64,000 nucleotides of DNA from Devosia sp. ZB163 (GTDB lineage Bacteria > Pseudomonadota > Alphaproteobacteria > Rhizobiales > Devosiaceae). This document shows, one piece after another, positions 35,646-45,238 of this stretch. The stretch is taken from contig NZ_JAQRMY010000004.1 in assembly GCF_028613635.1 (NCBI RefSeq), positions 453,182 through 517,181 of the forward strand. The letters run 5' to 3'. Position numbers and translations under genes: made by a program. Each line of letters opens with the position of its first letter. Position 1 is the stretch's first letter. The notes under the pieces were generated by a model. The model was not told the DNA's origin. It saw nothing but the letters and a program-made list of their open reading frames with translations, and did not search any database.

Positions 35646-37136
35646 ATGCGCACATCACTGGCCGTGCTGGCTCTCGCCGGCGCCCTGGCAATGACCACCG
35701 CTGTGACTCCGGCTTTGGCCCAGGCGCGGACCGACGTGAAGATCGGCCTCGTGCTCGAGCCGCCGAGCCTCGACCCGACCGCCGAAGCAGCGGCGGCGGT
35801 GGACGAGGTCCTGTATTCCAACGTGTTCGAGGGTCTCACCAAGTTTGCGGCTGACGGCTCGATCGTGCCGGGCCTCGCCAAGTCGTGGGACATCTCCGAA
35901 GACGGCCTGACCTACACCTTCCACCTCAACGAAGGCGTCACCTTTCACGATGGTTCGGCTTTCGACGCCGAGGACGTGAAGTTCTCGCTCGACCGCATCA
36001 ATGCCGAGGATTCGCTGAACGCGCAGAAGGCGCTCTACACCTCGATCGCGTCGGTGGAGGTCGTCGACCCGGCCACGGTCAAGATCACGCTCAAGCAGCC
36101 GGACGGCAATCTGATCTACAACCTCGCCTGGGGCGACGCGGTGATCGTGGCGCCGGAGAGCGCCGAGAACAACAAGACCAACCCCATCGGCACCGGGCCG
36201 TTCAGTTTCGCCAGCCGCGTCGAAGGCGACAGCATCACGCTGAGCAAGTACGGCGCCTACTGGGGCACGCCGGTGAAGCTCGAGGGTGCGACCTTCCGCT
36301 TCATCCCGGACCCGACCGCTGCCTTCGCGGCGCTGCAGGCGGGTGACGTCGACGCGTTCCCGAACTTCCCGGCGCCCGAAACCGTGGCCCAGTTCCAGAA
36401 CGATCCGCGCTTCCGCGTGGTGATCGGCGCCACCGAGGGCGAAACCATCCTCGCCATGAACAATGGCAAGGCGCCGCTCGACAACGTGAAGGTGCGCGAG
36501 GCCATCGCCCATGCCATCGACCGGCAGGCGATCATCGACGGCGCCATGTTCGGCTATGGCACGCCGATCGGCACGTTCCTGTCGCCGGCCAACCCGGACT
36601 ATGTCGACCTGACCGCACAGTCCAACTACGACCCAGAGAAGTCGAAGGCCCTGCTGGCCGAGGCGGGTGTCACGGACCTGACCCTGTCGCTGAAGCTCCC
36701 GCCGGTCGAGGGCTACGCCCGTCGCGGCGGCGAGATCATCGCCAACCAGCTCGCGGCCGTCGGCATCAAGACCGAGGTGACGAACCTCGAGTGGGCGCAG
36801 TGGCTGAGCGAGGTGTTCACCGACAAGAACTTCGACCTCACCATCATCTCGCACACCGAGCCGAACGACATCGGAATTTTTGCCCGGCCGGACTACTACT
36901 TCCAGTACAAGAACGCCGACTTCGACAAGATCATCGCCGAACTCTCCGTGACCTCGGATCCGGCGAAGCGCTCCGAACTGCTCAAGGCGGCGCAGAAGAA
37001 CCTTGCCGACAACTACGCGGCGGGCTTCCTGTTCGAGCTCGCCAAGGTCGGTGTCGAGAACGCCAAGCTGACCGGCCTGTGGGAGAACGCGCCGACGCAG
37101 GCGACCGATCTCACGGCCGTGGCCTGGGAAGAGTGA
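35646..37136 (+). CDS. ABC transporter periplasmic binding protein, peptide/nickel family 5
   Basis: A 496-residue family 5 solute-binding protein with a Sec signal (MRTSLAVLALAGALA...TPALAQA). It has the usual EPPSLDPTAEAAAAVDEVLYSNVFEGL opening, the VTFHDGSAFDAEDVKFSLDRI block, NPIGTGPFSF and NVKVREAIAHAIDRQAII. It delivers the ligand to the permeases at 37372 and 38316. A REP-like element follows, separating it from the permease genes and likely raising its relative expression. Confidence 0.92.
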   Translation: MRTSLAVLALAGALAMTTAVTPALAQARTDVKIGLVLEPPSLDPTAEAAAAVDEVLYSNVFEGLTKFAADGSIVPGLAKSWDISEDGLTYTFHLNEGVTFHDGSAFDAEDVKFSLDRINAEDSLNAQKALYTSIASVEVVDPATVKITLKQPDGNLIYNLAWGDAVIVAPESAENNKTNPIGTGPFSFASRVEGDSITLSKYGAYWGTPVKLEGATFRFIPDPTAAFAALQAGDVDAFPNFPAPETVAQFQNDPRFRVVIGATEGETILAMNNGKAPLDNVKVREAIAHAIDRQAIIDGAMFGYGTPIGTFLSPANPDYVDLTAQSNYDPEKSKALLAEAGVTDLTLSLKLPPVEGYARRGGEIIANQLAAVGIKTEVTNLEWAQWLSEVFTDKNFDLTIISHTEPNDIGIFARPDYYFQYKNADFDKIIAELSVTSDPAKRSELLKAAQKNLADNYAAGFLFELAKVGVENAKLTGLWENAPTQATDLTAVAWEE

Positions 37137-37215
37137 GTTGTTCGGGGCGGGGGTGAAAGCCCGCCCCGATACCTGATCCTCGTGACCGGTTGCACCCCTT
37201 TGCAGTCCAAGTTGC

Positions 37216-37334
37216 CCCTCATTGCCGGGCTCGTCCCGGCAATCCAGCCGCTCCGCGTCTGCGGTGCGGACAAGCTCGTTTCACCCGCCCGACGGCGGGT
37301 GGCTGGATCACCGGGACGAGCCCGGTGATGAGGG
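37216..37334. repeat. REP-like three-hairpin element between binding-protein and permease genes
   Basis: Two 34-bp arms (37216-37249 and 37301-37334) are inverted copies with four differences. Each is itself a hairpin: TTGCCGGG-CTCGT-CCCGGCAA in the left arm, TCACCGGG-ACGAG-CCCGGTGA in the right arm. The differences fall in pairs that keep each inner stem intact. Between them a third hairpin pairs CACCCGCC with GGCGGGTG (37282-37301). This is the architecture of REP/BIME or short palindromic elements, here inside an ABC operon. In such positions these elements stabilise the upstream mRNA. Confidence 0.8.
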
Positions 37335-37371
37335 ACGCAAGGATACGCCTGAGCGTGGAGAGGGTTGGCTG

Positions 37372-38319
37372 ATGCCCTCGTTCCTCCTCGGTCGCATCGT
37401 CTCTCTCGTTCTCAGCCTAATCGCTGCTTCGATCGTCATCTTCCTCGTGCTCGAGGTGGTGCCGGGGGATCCGGCTCAGTTCATGCTGGGGCTGAACGCG
37501 ACGCCGGAAGCGGTGGCGACGCTGAGGCAATCGCTGGGGCTCGATGGGCCGCTGCTGGAGCGGTATTTCAGCTGGGTGCTGGGGTTGCTGCACGGCGATT
37601 TCGGCATCAGCTACACCTACAAGGTGCCGGTGGCGGGGCTGTTTGCGGACCGCATCTGGATTTCGCTGCCGCTGGCGCTCTACGCGTTGGCGCTATCGAC
37701 GCTGATCGCTTTCCCGGTGGGCATCCTCGCCGCGGTGAGGCGTAACTCGGCGACCGATGTCGGCATCATGGGAGCGACACAGGTCGGCCTCGCGGTGCCG
37801 AACTTCTGGTTTGCCATGCTGCTTGTGCTGCTGTTCTCGATCACGCTCCGATGGTTTTCCGCCGGTGGTTTTCCCGGCTGGCAGGATCCACTGCTGGCGC
37901 TGAAGGCGCTGACGCTGCCGGCGGTCGCGCTGGCGCTGCCGCAGGCCTCGATCCTCGCGCGCGTGATGCGGAGCTCGCTGCTCGATACGCTGGGCGAGGA
38001 CTACATCCGCTCGGCGCGGGCCAAGGGGCTGAGCCAGGGGCAGACGCTGTGGCGGCATGCGCTGCGCAACGCGCTGATCCCGGTGCTGACCATCATCGGG
38101 CTGCAGTTTTCGTTCCTGCTCGCGGGCGCGATCATCATCGAGAACGTGTTCTTCCTGCCCGGCCTCGGCCGGCTGGTGTTCCAGGGCATCACCTCGCGCG
38201 ACCTGATCGTCGTGAAGTCGGTGGTGATGCTGCTGGTGTTCGCGGTGATCCTCGTCACCTTCCTCGTCGACGTGACCTATGCGCTGGTCGACCCCCGGTT
38301 GAGGAGGGCGACGCGATGA
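37372..38319 (+). CDS. ABC transporter permease, DppB type
   Basis: A 315-residue inner-membrane permease starting at MPSFLLGRIVSLVLSLIAASIVIF, right after the REP-like element. Family features: VVPGDPAQFMLGLNATPEAV in the first periplasmic loop, and the EAA loop EDYIRSARAKGLSQGQTLWRHALRNALIPVL that contacts the ATPase. It ends overlapping the DppC-type permease start (ATGA-type, 4 bases). Forms the channel with the next gene. Confidence 0.92.
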   Translation: MPSFLLGRIVSLVLSLIAASIVIFLVLEVVPGDPAQFMLGLNATPEAVATLRQSLGLDGPLLERYFSWVLGLLHGDFGISYTYKVPVAGLFADRIWISLPLALYALALSTLIAFPVGILAAVRRNSATDVGIMGATQVGLAVPNFWFAMLLVLLFSITLRWFSAGGFPGWQDPLLALKALTLPAVALALPQASILARVMRSSLLDTLGEDYIRSARAKGLSQGQTLWRHALRNALIPVLTIIGLQFSFLLAGAIIIENVFFLPGLGRLVFQGITSRDLIVVKSVVMLLVFAVILVTFLVDVTYALVDPRLRRATR

Positions 38320-39182
38320 GTGCGGCGGTAGCGACCGGCAGCAAGGACAGCACGGTGCGGGCGGCGCTGCGTTCGCCGAGCTTCCTGATCGGGGCGGCAA
38401 TCACGATGGTCTTCGTGCTCGCCGCGCTTATCTCTTTCGTGTGGACGCCGTACGACGTGGCGCTGCAGAACATCCCCAACAAGCTCAAGCCGCCATCGGC
38501 GGCACATTGGCTCGGCACCGACCATTTCGGGCGCGACATCCTCTCGATGATCATGGTGGGGGCGCGGACCTCGATCGCGGTAGCGTTCGTCGCGGTGACG
38601 GTCGCGATGGTGATTGGTGTGCCGATCGGGCTCTGGGCGGCGGCGAACCGCGGCACCCTGCTCGATGACGTGCTGATGCGCGCCAATGACCTGGTATTCG
38701 CCTTTCCGGCGCTGCTGATCGCCATCCTGATCACGGCGGTGTTCGGCCCGGGTGCGATCAACGCGATCATCGCGGTCGGGCTCTACAACATGCCGGTGTT
38801 CGCGCGGCTGGCGCGGGCGGGGGCGCTGAGCCTGTGGAACCGCGAGTTCATCATGGCGGCGCGTGTCGCCGGCAAGGGCGCGGCGCGGATTTCGTGGGAG
38901 CACATTCTCCCCAACATCCTCAACACGCTGGTGGTACAGGCGACGATCCAGTTCGCGCTCGGCATCCTCGCCGAGGCGGCGCTGGCCTATGTGGGGCTGG
39001 GCGTACAACCGCCAACGCCGAGCTGGGGCAAGATGCTGGCCGACAGCCAAACCATGATCGCCATCGCCCCGCATGTCGCGCTGGTGCCAGGACTGACGAT
39101 CGTCCTCATGGTGCTGGGCGTGAACCTGATGGGTGACGGGCTGCGCGACATCTTCGATCCGCGCCTGAGGCGGAGCCGCTGA
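38316..39182 (+). CDS. ABC transporter permease, DppC type
   Basis: A 288-residue permease starting inside the stop of the DppB gene, with a GAGGAGGG ribosome site. GTDHFGRDILSMIMVGARTSI is the DppC/OppC signature, and NREFIMAARVAGKGAARISWEHILPNIL is the EAA loop; ALAYVGLGVQPPTPSWGKMLAD is typical of the C-terminus. Its TGA overlaps the ATG of the ATPase gene. Confidence 0.92.
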   Translation: MSAAVATGSKDSTVRAALRSPSFLIGAAITMVFVLAALISFVWTPYDVALQNIPNKLKPPSAAHWLGTDHFGRDILSMIMVGARTSIAVAFVAVTVAMVIGVPIGLWAAANRGTLLDDVLMRANDLVFAFPALLIAILITAVFGPGAINAIIAVGLYNMPVFARLARAGALSLWNREFIMAARVAGKGAARISWEHILPNILNTLVVQATIQFALGILAEAALAYVGLGVQPPTPSWGKMLADSQTMIAIAPHVALVPGLTIVLMVLGVNLMGDGLRDIFDPRLRRSR

Positions 39183-40801
39183 TGCCGCTGCTCGAGATCA
39201 AGGACCTGTCGCTCGATATCGGGCCGTTCGAGATCCTGAGGGATATCGATCTTACGGTGGACGGCGGCGAGATCGTCGGCGTCATCGGCGAGAGCGGCTC
39301 GGGCAAGTCGATCACCGCGCTGACGGTGATGCAGCTGCTGCCGCCGAGTGCAGTGGCGAAGGGATCGGTGAAGCTCGAGGGTCGCGAGGTGTTGGGCCTG
39401 CCCGATGCCGAGATGCGCAAGATCCGCGGCGGCACGGCCGGCATGGTGTTCCAGGAGCCGATGACGGCGCTGAACCCGGTCAAGACCATTGGCGACCAGG
39501 TGGCCGAGACGGCCATGGTGCATGGCGGAATGAGCCGGAGCGAGGCGCTGAAGGTCGCGCGGCAGACGCTTGATCGCGTCGAGCTGCCGGCGAACCGGTT
39601 CCCGCTCGACCGCTATCCGCACGAGCTGAGTGGCGGGCAGCGGCAACGCGTGGTGATCGCGATGGCGATTGCGATGCGGCCAAAGTTGCTGATCGCCGAT
39701 GAGCCGACCACGGCGCTCGACGTGACGACGCAGGCACAGATCCTCAAGCTGTTGCAGCGGCTGGTCGACGAGGACGGGATGGGGATGATGTTCATCACCC
39801 ACGACCTCGGCGTGATTGCGGGGATCGCCGACAAGGTGTCGATCATGCGCAAGGGGGAGGTGGTGGAGGCGGGGCCGACGGTCGAGCTGTTCCGTAACCT
39901 CAAGCATCCCTATTCCAGGGCCTTGTTCGAGGCTTCCTCGCACGTACCGCCGCGAATACCGCCGGCGGTGACGGGCGGAACGCCGGTGCTGGCGGTGGAC
40001 GATGTGGTGCGGGAGTACCCGCTGCCGAAGCGTGGCCTGTTCGAGAAGCGCAAGGTCCTGCGGGCGGTCGACGGGGTGAGCCTTCGGATAGAGCGCGGCG
40101 AGAATGTCGGGCTGGTGGGCGAGAGCGGCTGCGGCAAGTCCACGCTGGCGCGGGCAATCATGGCGCTGGAGCCGACCCAGGGCGGTCGCATCGCGATTTC
40201 GGGCGAGCCGATCGACCCCAAGCGGGGTGCGAGCTTCGCGACCCGGCGGCACCTGCAGGTGGTGTTCCAGGACCCCTACGGCTCGTTCAATCCGCGGCAC
40301 AGGGTCGACCGGCTGGTGAGTGAGCCGTTCCATCTGTTGGGCTCGAGTGCGCCGACGGGTGTCGCGCGCGAGAAGCGGGTGGCGAGGGCGCTGGAGGAGG
40401 TCGGGCTCTCGGCGGCCGATGCCGGCAAGTATGTGCACGAGTTCTCGGGCGGGCAGCGGCAGCGCATTGCGATTGCGCGGGCGCTGATCATCGAGCCGAG
40501 CCTGATCATCCTCGATGAGGCCGTGTCGGCGCTGGATGTGTCGGTGCGGGCGCAGGTGCTGGACCTCTTGGCCGATCTCTCCGACCGGTTGCAGCTGAGT
40601 TACCTGTTCATCTCGCACGACCTCGCCGTGGTGCGCTCGATCACCGACCGCGTGCTGGTGATGCGGGCGGGCAAGATCGTCGAGGAGGGGGCGACCGAGG
40701 AGGTGTTCCGGGCGCCCAAGCACCCCTACACGCAGGAATTGCTGGCCGCGACGCCGGACCTCGAAGGCGCGCTTGCCAAGCGTGAGACCGCGGGGGCATA
40801 G
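39182..40801 (+). CDS. ABC transporter ATP-binding protein, fused DppD-DppF type
   Basis: A 539-residue protein containing two complete nucleotide-binding domains in one chain. The first has [16 protein letters not shown] and [12 protein letters not shown]; the second GESGCGKS, FSGGQRQR and LIILDEAVSALD, where Ala replaces the usual Pro after DE. It energises the transporter encoded by the three genes upstream. TGATG overlap with the permease gene shows tight coupling. Confidence 0.93.
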   Translation: MPLLEIKDLSLDIGPFEILRDIDLTVDGGEIVGVIGESGSGKSITALTVMQLLPPSAVAKGSVKLEGREVLGLPDAEMRKIRGGTAGMVFQEPMTALNPVKTIGDQVAETAMVHGGMSRSEALKVARQTLDRVELPANRFPLDRYPHELSGGQRQRVVIAMAIAMRPKLLIADEPTTALDVTTQAQILKLLQRLVDEDGMGMMFITHDLGVIAGIADKVSIMRKGEVVEAGPTVELFRNLKHPYSRALFEASSHVPPRIPPAVTGGTPVLAVDDVVREYPLPKRGLFEKRKVLRAVDGVSLRIERGENVGLVGESGCGKSTLARAIMALEPTQGGRIAISGEPIDPKRGASFATRRHLQVVFQDPYGSFNPRHRVDRLVSEPFHLLGSSAPTGVAREKRVARALEEVGLSAADAGKYVHEFSGGQRQRIAIARALIIEPSLIILDEAVSALDVSVRAQVLDLLADLSDRLQLSYLFISHDLAVVRSITDRVLVMRAGKIVEEGATEEVFRAPKHPYTQELLAATPDLEGALAKRETAGA

Positions 40802-40831
40802 CCTGCTGCGAAAGATCTGCCGAGTGTTTCC

Positions 40832-42286
40832 ATGAGTGAGCTGAACCTCTTTTTCGATCCGACCAAGTGCTTCATCGGCGGTCGCTGGGTGGCGCCGCAA
40901 GGTGGCGACTCCCTGCCGATCGAGAACCCCTCGACCGGCGAGACCATCGGGCAGATCGCGCGTGGTAAGGCGGCGGACGTCGACGCCGCGGTAAGCGCGG
41001 CCAAAGCCGCGCTGGCGGGTGAGTGGGGCCGGATGCCGGCGGCGGAGCGGGGGCGGCTGCTCAGCAAAATCGGGCGCGCAGTGCTCGAGCGGGTCGACGA
41101 TCTCGCGCGTATCGAGGCGATGGATGTCGGCAAGCCGCTGAAGCAGGCGCGGGCCGATGCCGTGGCGCTGGCGCGGTATCTCGAGTTCTATGGCGGGGCC
41201 TGCGACAAGATCCATGGCGAGACCATCCCGTATCTCGAGGGGTACACCGTCTACACGCTGCGCGAGCCGCACGGGGTTACGGCGCACATTATCCCCTGGA
41301 ACTACCCGATGCAGATCATCGGCCGCTCGGTGACGGGCGCGCTGGCGATGGGCAACGCCGCGGTGCTGAAGCCGGCGGAGGAGGCGTGCCTGACGGCGAT
41401 CGCCTTCGCGAAGATCGCCGAGGAAGCCGGACTGCCAGCCGGGGCGCTGAACGTGGTGCCGGGGCTGGGCGAGGAAGCCGGCGCGGCGCTGACGGCGCAT
41501 CCGGGGGTGAACCACATCTCGTTCACCGGGTCGGTGGGCGTGGGCAAGCTGATCCAGCATGCGGCGGCCGAGAATGTCGTGCCGGTGACGCTGGAACTGG
41601 GCGGGAAATCGCCGCAGGTGGTGTTCGAGGACGCCGACTTCGATCGGGCACTGCCGTTCCTGATCAATGCGGGCATCCAGAATGCGGGCCAGACCTGCTC
41701 GGCCAGCTCGCGCATCCTGGTGCACCGCTCGATCCACGATGAGGTGCTGGACCGGATGGCGGCACGCTACCGGGCGCTGAGGGTGGGACCTGCGGTGGCA
41801 GATCTCGATCTCGGTCCGCTGGTGTCGGAACGGCAGAAGGAGATAGTCGGCGGGTTCCTGGGGGATCTCGGCGGCGGCGAGGTGGCCGGGCAGGGGATCA
41901 TTGTCGGGGATGCGCCGCGCGGCGGGCACTATCAGGCGCCGACGCTGGTTGCGAACGTGCGGCCGGACAACCGGCTGGCGCAGGACGAGATCTTTGGGCC
42001 GGTACAGGTGGTGATCCCGTTCGAGGACGAGGCGGAGGCGGTGGCGATCGCCAACGGCACGGATTTCGGGCTTGTCGCGGGCGTGTGGACGCGCGATGGC
42101 GGGCGGCAGATGCGGATGGCCAAGGCCATCAAGGCCGGGCAGGTATTCCTCAACAATTATGGCGCCGGCGGCGGCGTCGAGCTGCCGTTCGGCGGGGTTG
42201 GGAAGTCCGGGCATGGCCGGGAGAAGGGTTTCGAGGCGCTGTACGGCTTCTCGGTGTTGAAGACAGTGGCCGCATGGCACGGGTGA
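40832..42286 (+). CDS. Aldehyde dehydrogenase (betaine/amino-aldehyde type)
   Basis: A 484-residue NAD(P)-dependent aldehyde dehydrogenase. The catalytic cysteine is C289 in NAGQTCSASSR; the general base is E255 in TLELGGKSPQVVFEDAD. The cofactor region holds IPWNYPMQI and FTGSVGVGK. The pattern is closest to betaine-aldehyde or gamma-aminobutyraldehyde dehydrogenases. It follows the ABC transporter by 30 bases and precedes the SDR gene by four bases, so it probably oxidises an aldehyde derived from the imported substrate. Confidence 0.92.
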   Translation: MSELNLFFDPTKCFIGGRWVAPQGGDSLPIENPSTGETIGQIARGKAADVDAAVSAAKAALAGEWGRMPAAERGRLLSKIGRAVLERVDDLARIEAMDVGKPLKQARADAVALARYLEFYGGACDKIHGETIPYLEGYTVYTLREPHGVTAHIIPWNYPMQIIGRSVTGALAMGNAAVLKPAEEACLTAIAFAKIAEEAGLPAGALNVVPGLGEEAGAALTAHPGVNHISFTGSVGVGKLIQHAAAENVVPVTLELGGKSPQVVFEDADFDRALPFLINAGIQNAGQTCSASSRILVHRSIHDEVLDRMAARYRALRVGPAVADLDLGPLVSERQKEIVGGFLGDLGGGEVAGQGIIVGDAPRGGHYQAPTLVANVRPDNRLAQDEIFGPVQVVIPFEDEAEAVAIANGTDFGLVAGVWTRDGGRQMRMAKAIKAGQVFLNNYGAGGGVELPFGGVGKSGHGREKGFEALYGFSVLKTVAAWHG

Positions 42287-42290
42287 TTTC

Positions 42291-43031
42291 ATGAGACTGG
42301 AAGGCAAGGTCGCCATCGTAACGGGCGGTGCATCGGGGTTTGGCGCGGGCATCGCGCGCAAGTTCGCGGCCGAGGGCGCGCGGGTGCTGATTGCGGATAT
42401 CAACCTCGAGGGCGCCGAGGCGCTGGCGCGGGAGCTGGGCCAGAAGGCGGGGCATGTCGACGTCAGCAAGGATGCGAGCGTCAATCAGTTGGCGGCAGCG
42501 GCGCTGATGGCGTTCGGGAAGGTGGATATCCTCGTCAACAATGCCGGCGTTTCACACCAGCCGGCAGCGCTGGACGAGATTTCCGAGGCGGATTTCGACC
42601 GGGTGTTCAACGTGAACATGAAGTCGGTCTACCTGACGGCCCGCCACCTCGTGCCACACTTCAAGGCCCGGAGGACCGGGGTGATCCTCAACGTGGCTTC
42701 GACCGCTGCAGTAAGCCCGCGGCCACGGCTCAGCTGGTACAATGCTTCGAAGGGCTGGATGGTCACGGCGACCAAGTCGATGGCCGTCGAACTGGCGCCG
42801 CTAGGCATCCGCGTCAACGCCATCAACCCGGTGGCTGGTGAGACGCCGCTGCTGAAGACCTTCATGGGCGAGGACACGCCGGAAATCCGGGCGAAGTTCC
42901 TCTCGACCATCCCGCTGGGGCGCTTCTCGACGCCCGAGGACATGGGCAATGCTGCGTGCTTCCTCTGCTCGGACGAGGCGTCGATGATCACGGGCGTGGC
43001 GCTCGAGGTCGACGGCGGCCGGGTGATCTAG
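42291..43031 (+). CDS. Short-chain dehydrogenase/reductase
   Basis: A 246-residue classical SDR. The cofactor loop is TGGASGFGAGIA at 11-22, NNAG lies at about 83-86, and the catalytic triad is S137, Y150 and K154 (YNASK). The C-terminal GEDTPEIRAKFLSTIPLGRFSTPED and VALEVDGGRVI are typical of the 3-oxoacyl reductase/glucose-dehydrogenase-like group. It is last in the M20-transporter-aldehyde dehydrogenase operon and overlaps the stop codon of the convergent hydrolase gene (shared CTAG). Confidence 0.92.
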   Translation: MRLEGKVAIVTGGASGFGAGIARKFAAEGARVLIADINLEGAEALARELGQKAGHVDVSKDASVNQLAAAALMAFGKVDILVNNAGVSHQPAALDEISEADFDRVFNVNMKSVYLTARHLVPHFKARRTGVILNVASTAAVSPRPRLSWYNASKGWMVTATKSMAVELAPLGIRVNAINPVAGETPLLKTFMGEDTPEIRAKFLSTIPLGRFSTPEDMGNAACFLCSDEASMITGVALEVDGGRVI

Positions 43032-43804
43032 CGCAGGAACGCGTTGATCTCACGTGCTACCGCCGCCGGGGCCTCCCAGTGAAGCGAGTGGGCAGCGTTG
43101 GCGATCGGCGCATGGCTGAAGCGCGGCACGTGGCTGTGCAGTTCCTCGACCGCGCCCGGCGGCGCCAGCAGGTCCAAGTCGCCGGAGAGAGCCAGGACTT
43201 CGCAGGCGACGGTCGAGAGATCGACGGCCATGCCGCGATCGATAGCGGCCACCTGCCGCGCGAAATCTCCCGGCGACTGGCGGTAGGCATATGTCGCGGA
43301 CGTGGCCGCCGCCGCGGCGACATTCGCCTCGTCGGCGAAGAACGGCGTCGAGAACAGCCACTGGTAGAGCAGTCGGAACCAGTCCGTCGCCGGCACGGTG
43401 AAGTAGAGTCGCGACATGTCGCGGAACAGCACGCGGGTCTTGGGGCTGATCGTGCCTGCGCCCAGGGTCACGAGCCGGTTCACGCGCTTTGGGTGGGTTG
43501 CGGCGAGGGCCAGGCCCAGGAAGCCGCCGAGCGAGTGGCCGACCACGTCGACGCGCTCCAGGCCGAGGTGATCGAGCAGCGCGGCGCAATCATCGACCAT
43601 TTCCGCGAGCTCGATCGGCCCATCGACGCGCGTCTGCCCGGAGCCGCGGTTGTCGATGAGGATGTACTGGCGGCTCTGCAGGAGGGGCAGGAGAGCCCCC
43701 CAGCTAGTGCTGTCGGTCGCGGTGCCGGCGATCAGCAGCAGCGGACGGCCGGAGCCGGTGGTTTCGTAGTAGACGCTGGCAGCGCCGTTCTCAAACTGCG
43801 GCAT
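43028..43804 (-). CDS. Alpha/beta hydrolase
   Basis: A 258-residue alpha/beta-hydrolase-fold protein. Nucleophile S91 lies in VVGHSLGGFLG; the acid is the Asp in LSGDLDLLAPP; the His is in NAAHSLHWEAP. The oxyanion region is LLIAGTATDSTSW. Similar to 3-oxoadipate enol-lactonase and esterases, but the substrate is unclear. It starts at MPQFENGAASVYYETTG with an AGGAAG ribosome site and is divergent from the TTC38-like gene. Confidence 0.85.
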   Translation of the reverse strand: MPQFENGAASVYYETTGSGRPLLLIAGTATDSTSWGALLPLLQSRQYILIDNRGSGQTRVDGPIELAEMVDDCAALLDHLGLERVDVVGHSLGGFLGLALAATHPKRVNRLVTLGAGTISPKTRVLFRDMSRLYFTVPATDWFRLLYQWLFSTPFFADEANVAAAAATSATYAYRQSPGDFARQVAAIDRGMAVDLSTVACEVLALSGDLDLLAPPGAVEELHSHVPRFSHAPIANAAHSLHWEAPAAVAREINAFLR

Positions 43805-43897
43805 GGCGACTTCCTGAAAGCAATTGCCTGATGGCGGCGTGGACAGGCCGAATGGCAGGTATATGTTTGACCGATTGGACAAAATGGCATTGCGAGC

Positions 43898-45220
43898 ATG
43901 GCACAGGATGCCTTCGGAAATGAAGTGAGCCGGGCGTCGGATGCGACGCTCAGGGGGATCGACGATTTCGTCACCGCGTTCCTCGGCTACGAGAAGAAGG
44001 CCACCAACATCATCGGAGCGGCCGACGGCGAACCGGATGCGGTGCTGGCCAACACATATGCCGGCTTCATCTGGATGCTTCTCGAAGCGGATGGAGCGAC
44101 GCGGATGGCCTCGCGCTACCTCAAGCGCGCAGAGGCCGCCGCTGGAAGCGCCAACGAGCGGGAGCGGATGATCCTCAAGCAGCTCGAGCGCTGGATCGCG
44201 GGGGACATCCCGGCGGTGCAGGCCATCGGCGACGAGATCGTTGCGCGGTATCCGCGCGACCTGCTGTCGGTGAAGCTGCACCAGTATTTCAGCTTCAACC
44301 GCGGCGATGCAAAGAACATGCTCCGCATCGCCAGGGCGGCAGAGGCGCACAACCTCGAGAACCCGTATCTGCATGGCATGCTGGCGTTCGGCTACGAGCA
44401 GATGCACGACCTCGAGACGGCCGAGCGGGAGGCTCGGCTGGCGCTGAAGCTGAAGACCAAGGAGCCGTGGGCACAGCACGCGCTAGCGCATGTGATGCTC
44501 GGAACCGGGCGCGTGGCGGAGGGGGTCGAGTTCCTCGACGAGGCCTCCAGGACCTGGGTCGACCTCAATTCGTTCATGTACACGCACAACTGGTGGCACA
44601 AGGCGCTGTTCCACATCAGCCAGGGCGACAACGCGGCCGTGTTCGACGCCTATGACAACCATGTCTGGGGCATCGAGCCGGACCTGCCGCAGGACCAGGT
44701 GGGGGCGGTTTCGCTGCTCGCACGGATGGAGGTTGCCGGCATGGATGTCGGCAACCGGTGGGAGGACGTGGCCGACCGGATGAAGGGCAGGGCGCACGAC
44801 ACCACCCTGCCGTTCCTGACGCTGCAGTATCTCTACGGCCTTGCCCGGGCCGAGCGGGCGGAAGCAGTCGAGCTGATGCAGGCGATCGAGGACCGGGCGG
44901 CACGCTCGGCTGACTGGGATCGCGTGGTGTGGCGGGAGGTGGCGCTGCCGGCCGCGAAGGGCGTCGTGGGCCATGCCCGCGGTGACTATGCGGCGACGGT
45001 GAAGTGGCTTTCGGTGGCGAATCCTCGGATGACTGAGATCGGCGGGAGCCATGCGCAGCGTGACCTGTTCGGGCAGCTGTTGCTGGATGCGCATCTGAAG
45101 CTCGGCAACTGGGCGATTGCCCGGCAGATGCTCGAGATGCGCCGGATCTGGGATCCGGACGGGGTGCCGGTGAATGCGGCGCTGAAGCTGGTGAACGAGC
45201 GGCTGGGAGCGGCCGCATAG
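43898..45220 (+). CDS. TTC38-like tetratricopeptide repeat protein
   Basis: A 440-residue helical repeat protein of the TTC38 group: LERWIAGDIPAVQAIGDEIVARYPRDLLSVKLHQYFSFNRGD, NPYLHGMLAFGYEQMHDLETAEREARLAL, and the conserved WAQHALAHVMLGTGRVAEGVEFL followed by THNWWHKALFHIS. Several conserved His residues suggest a bound metal or active site, but no activity is established for the family. It is followed 18 bases later by a P1-family peptidase gene with GGAGAG before its ATG; co-transcription is likely. Confidence 0.85.
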   Translation: MAQDAFGNEVSRASDATLRGIDDFVTAFLGYEKKATNIIGAADGEPDAVLANTYAGFIWMLLEADGATRMASRYLKRAEAAAGSANERERMILKQLERWIAGDIPAVQAIGDEIVARYPRDLLSVKLHQYFSFNRGDAKNMLRIARAAEAHNLENPYLHGMLAFGYEQMHDLETAEREARLALKLKTKEPWAQHALAHVMLGTGRVAEGVEFLDEASRTWVDLNSFMYTHNWWHKALFHISQGDNAAVFDAYDNHVWGIEPDLPQDQVGAVSLLARMEVAGMDVGNRWEDVADRMKGRAHDTTLPFLTLQYLYGLARAERAEAVELMQAIEDRAARSADWDRVVWREVALPAAKGVVGHARGDYAATVKWLSVANPRMTEIGGSHAQRDLFGQLLLDAHLKLGNWAIARQMLEMRRIWDPDGVPVNAALKLVNERLGAAA

Positions 45221-45238
45221 ACGACAAGGAGAGCCCGG

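Noticed and set aside
38987-42484. Very long open frame of about 1165 codons on the minus strand
   Set aside because: It runs antisense to the permease, ATPase, aldehyde dehydrogenase and SDR genes. Such frames are common opposite high-GC genes; the composition is His/Arg/Leu-rich with no protein family character.
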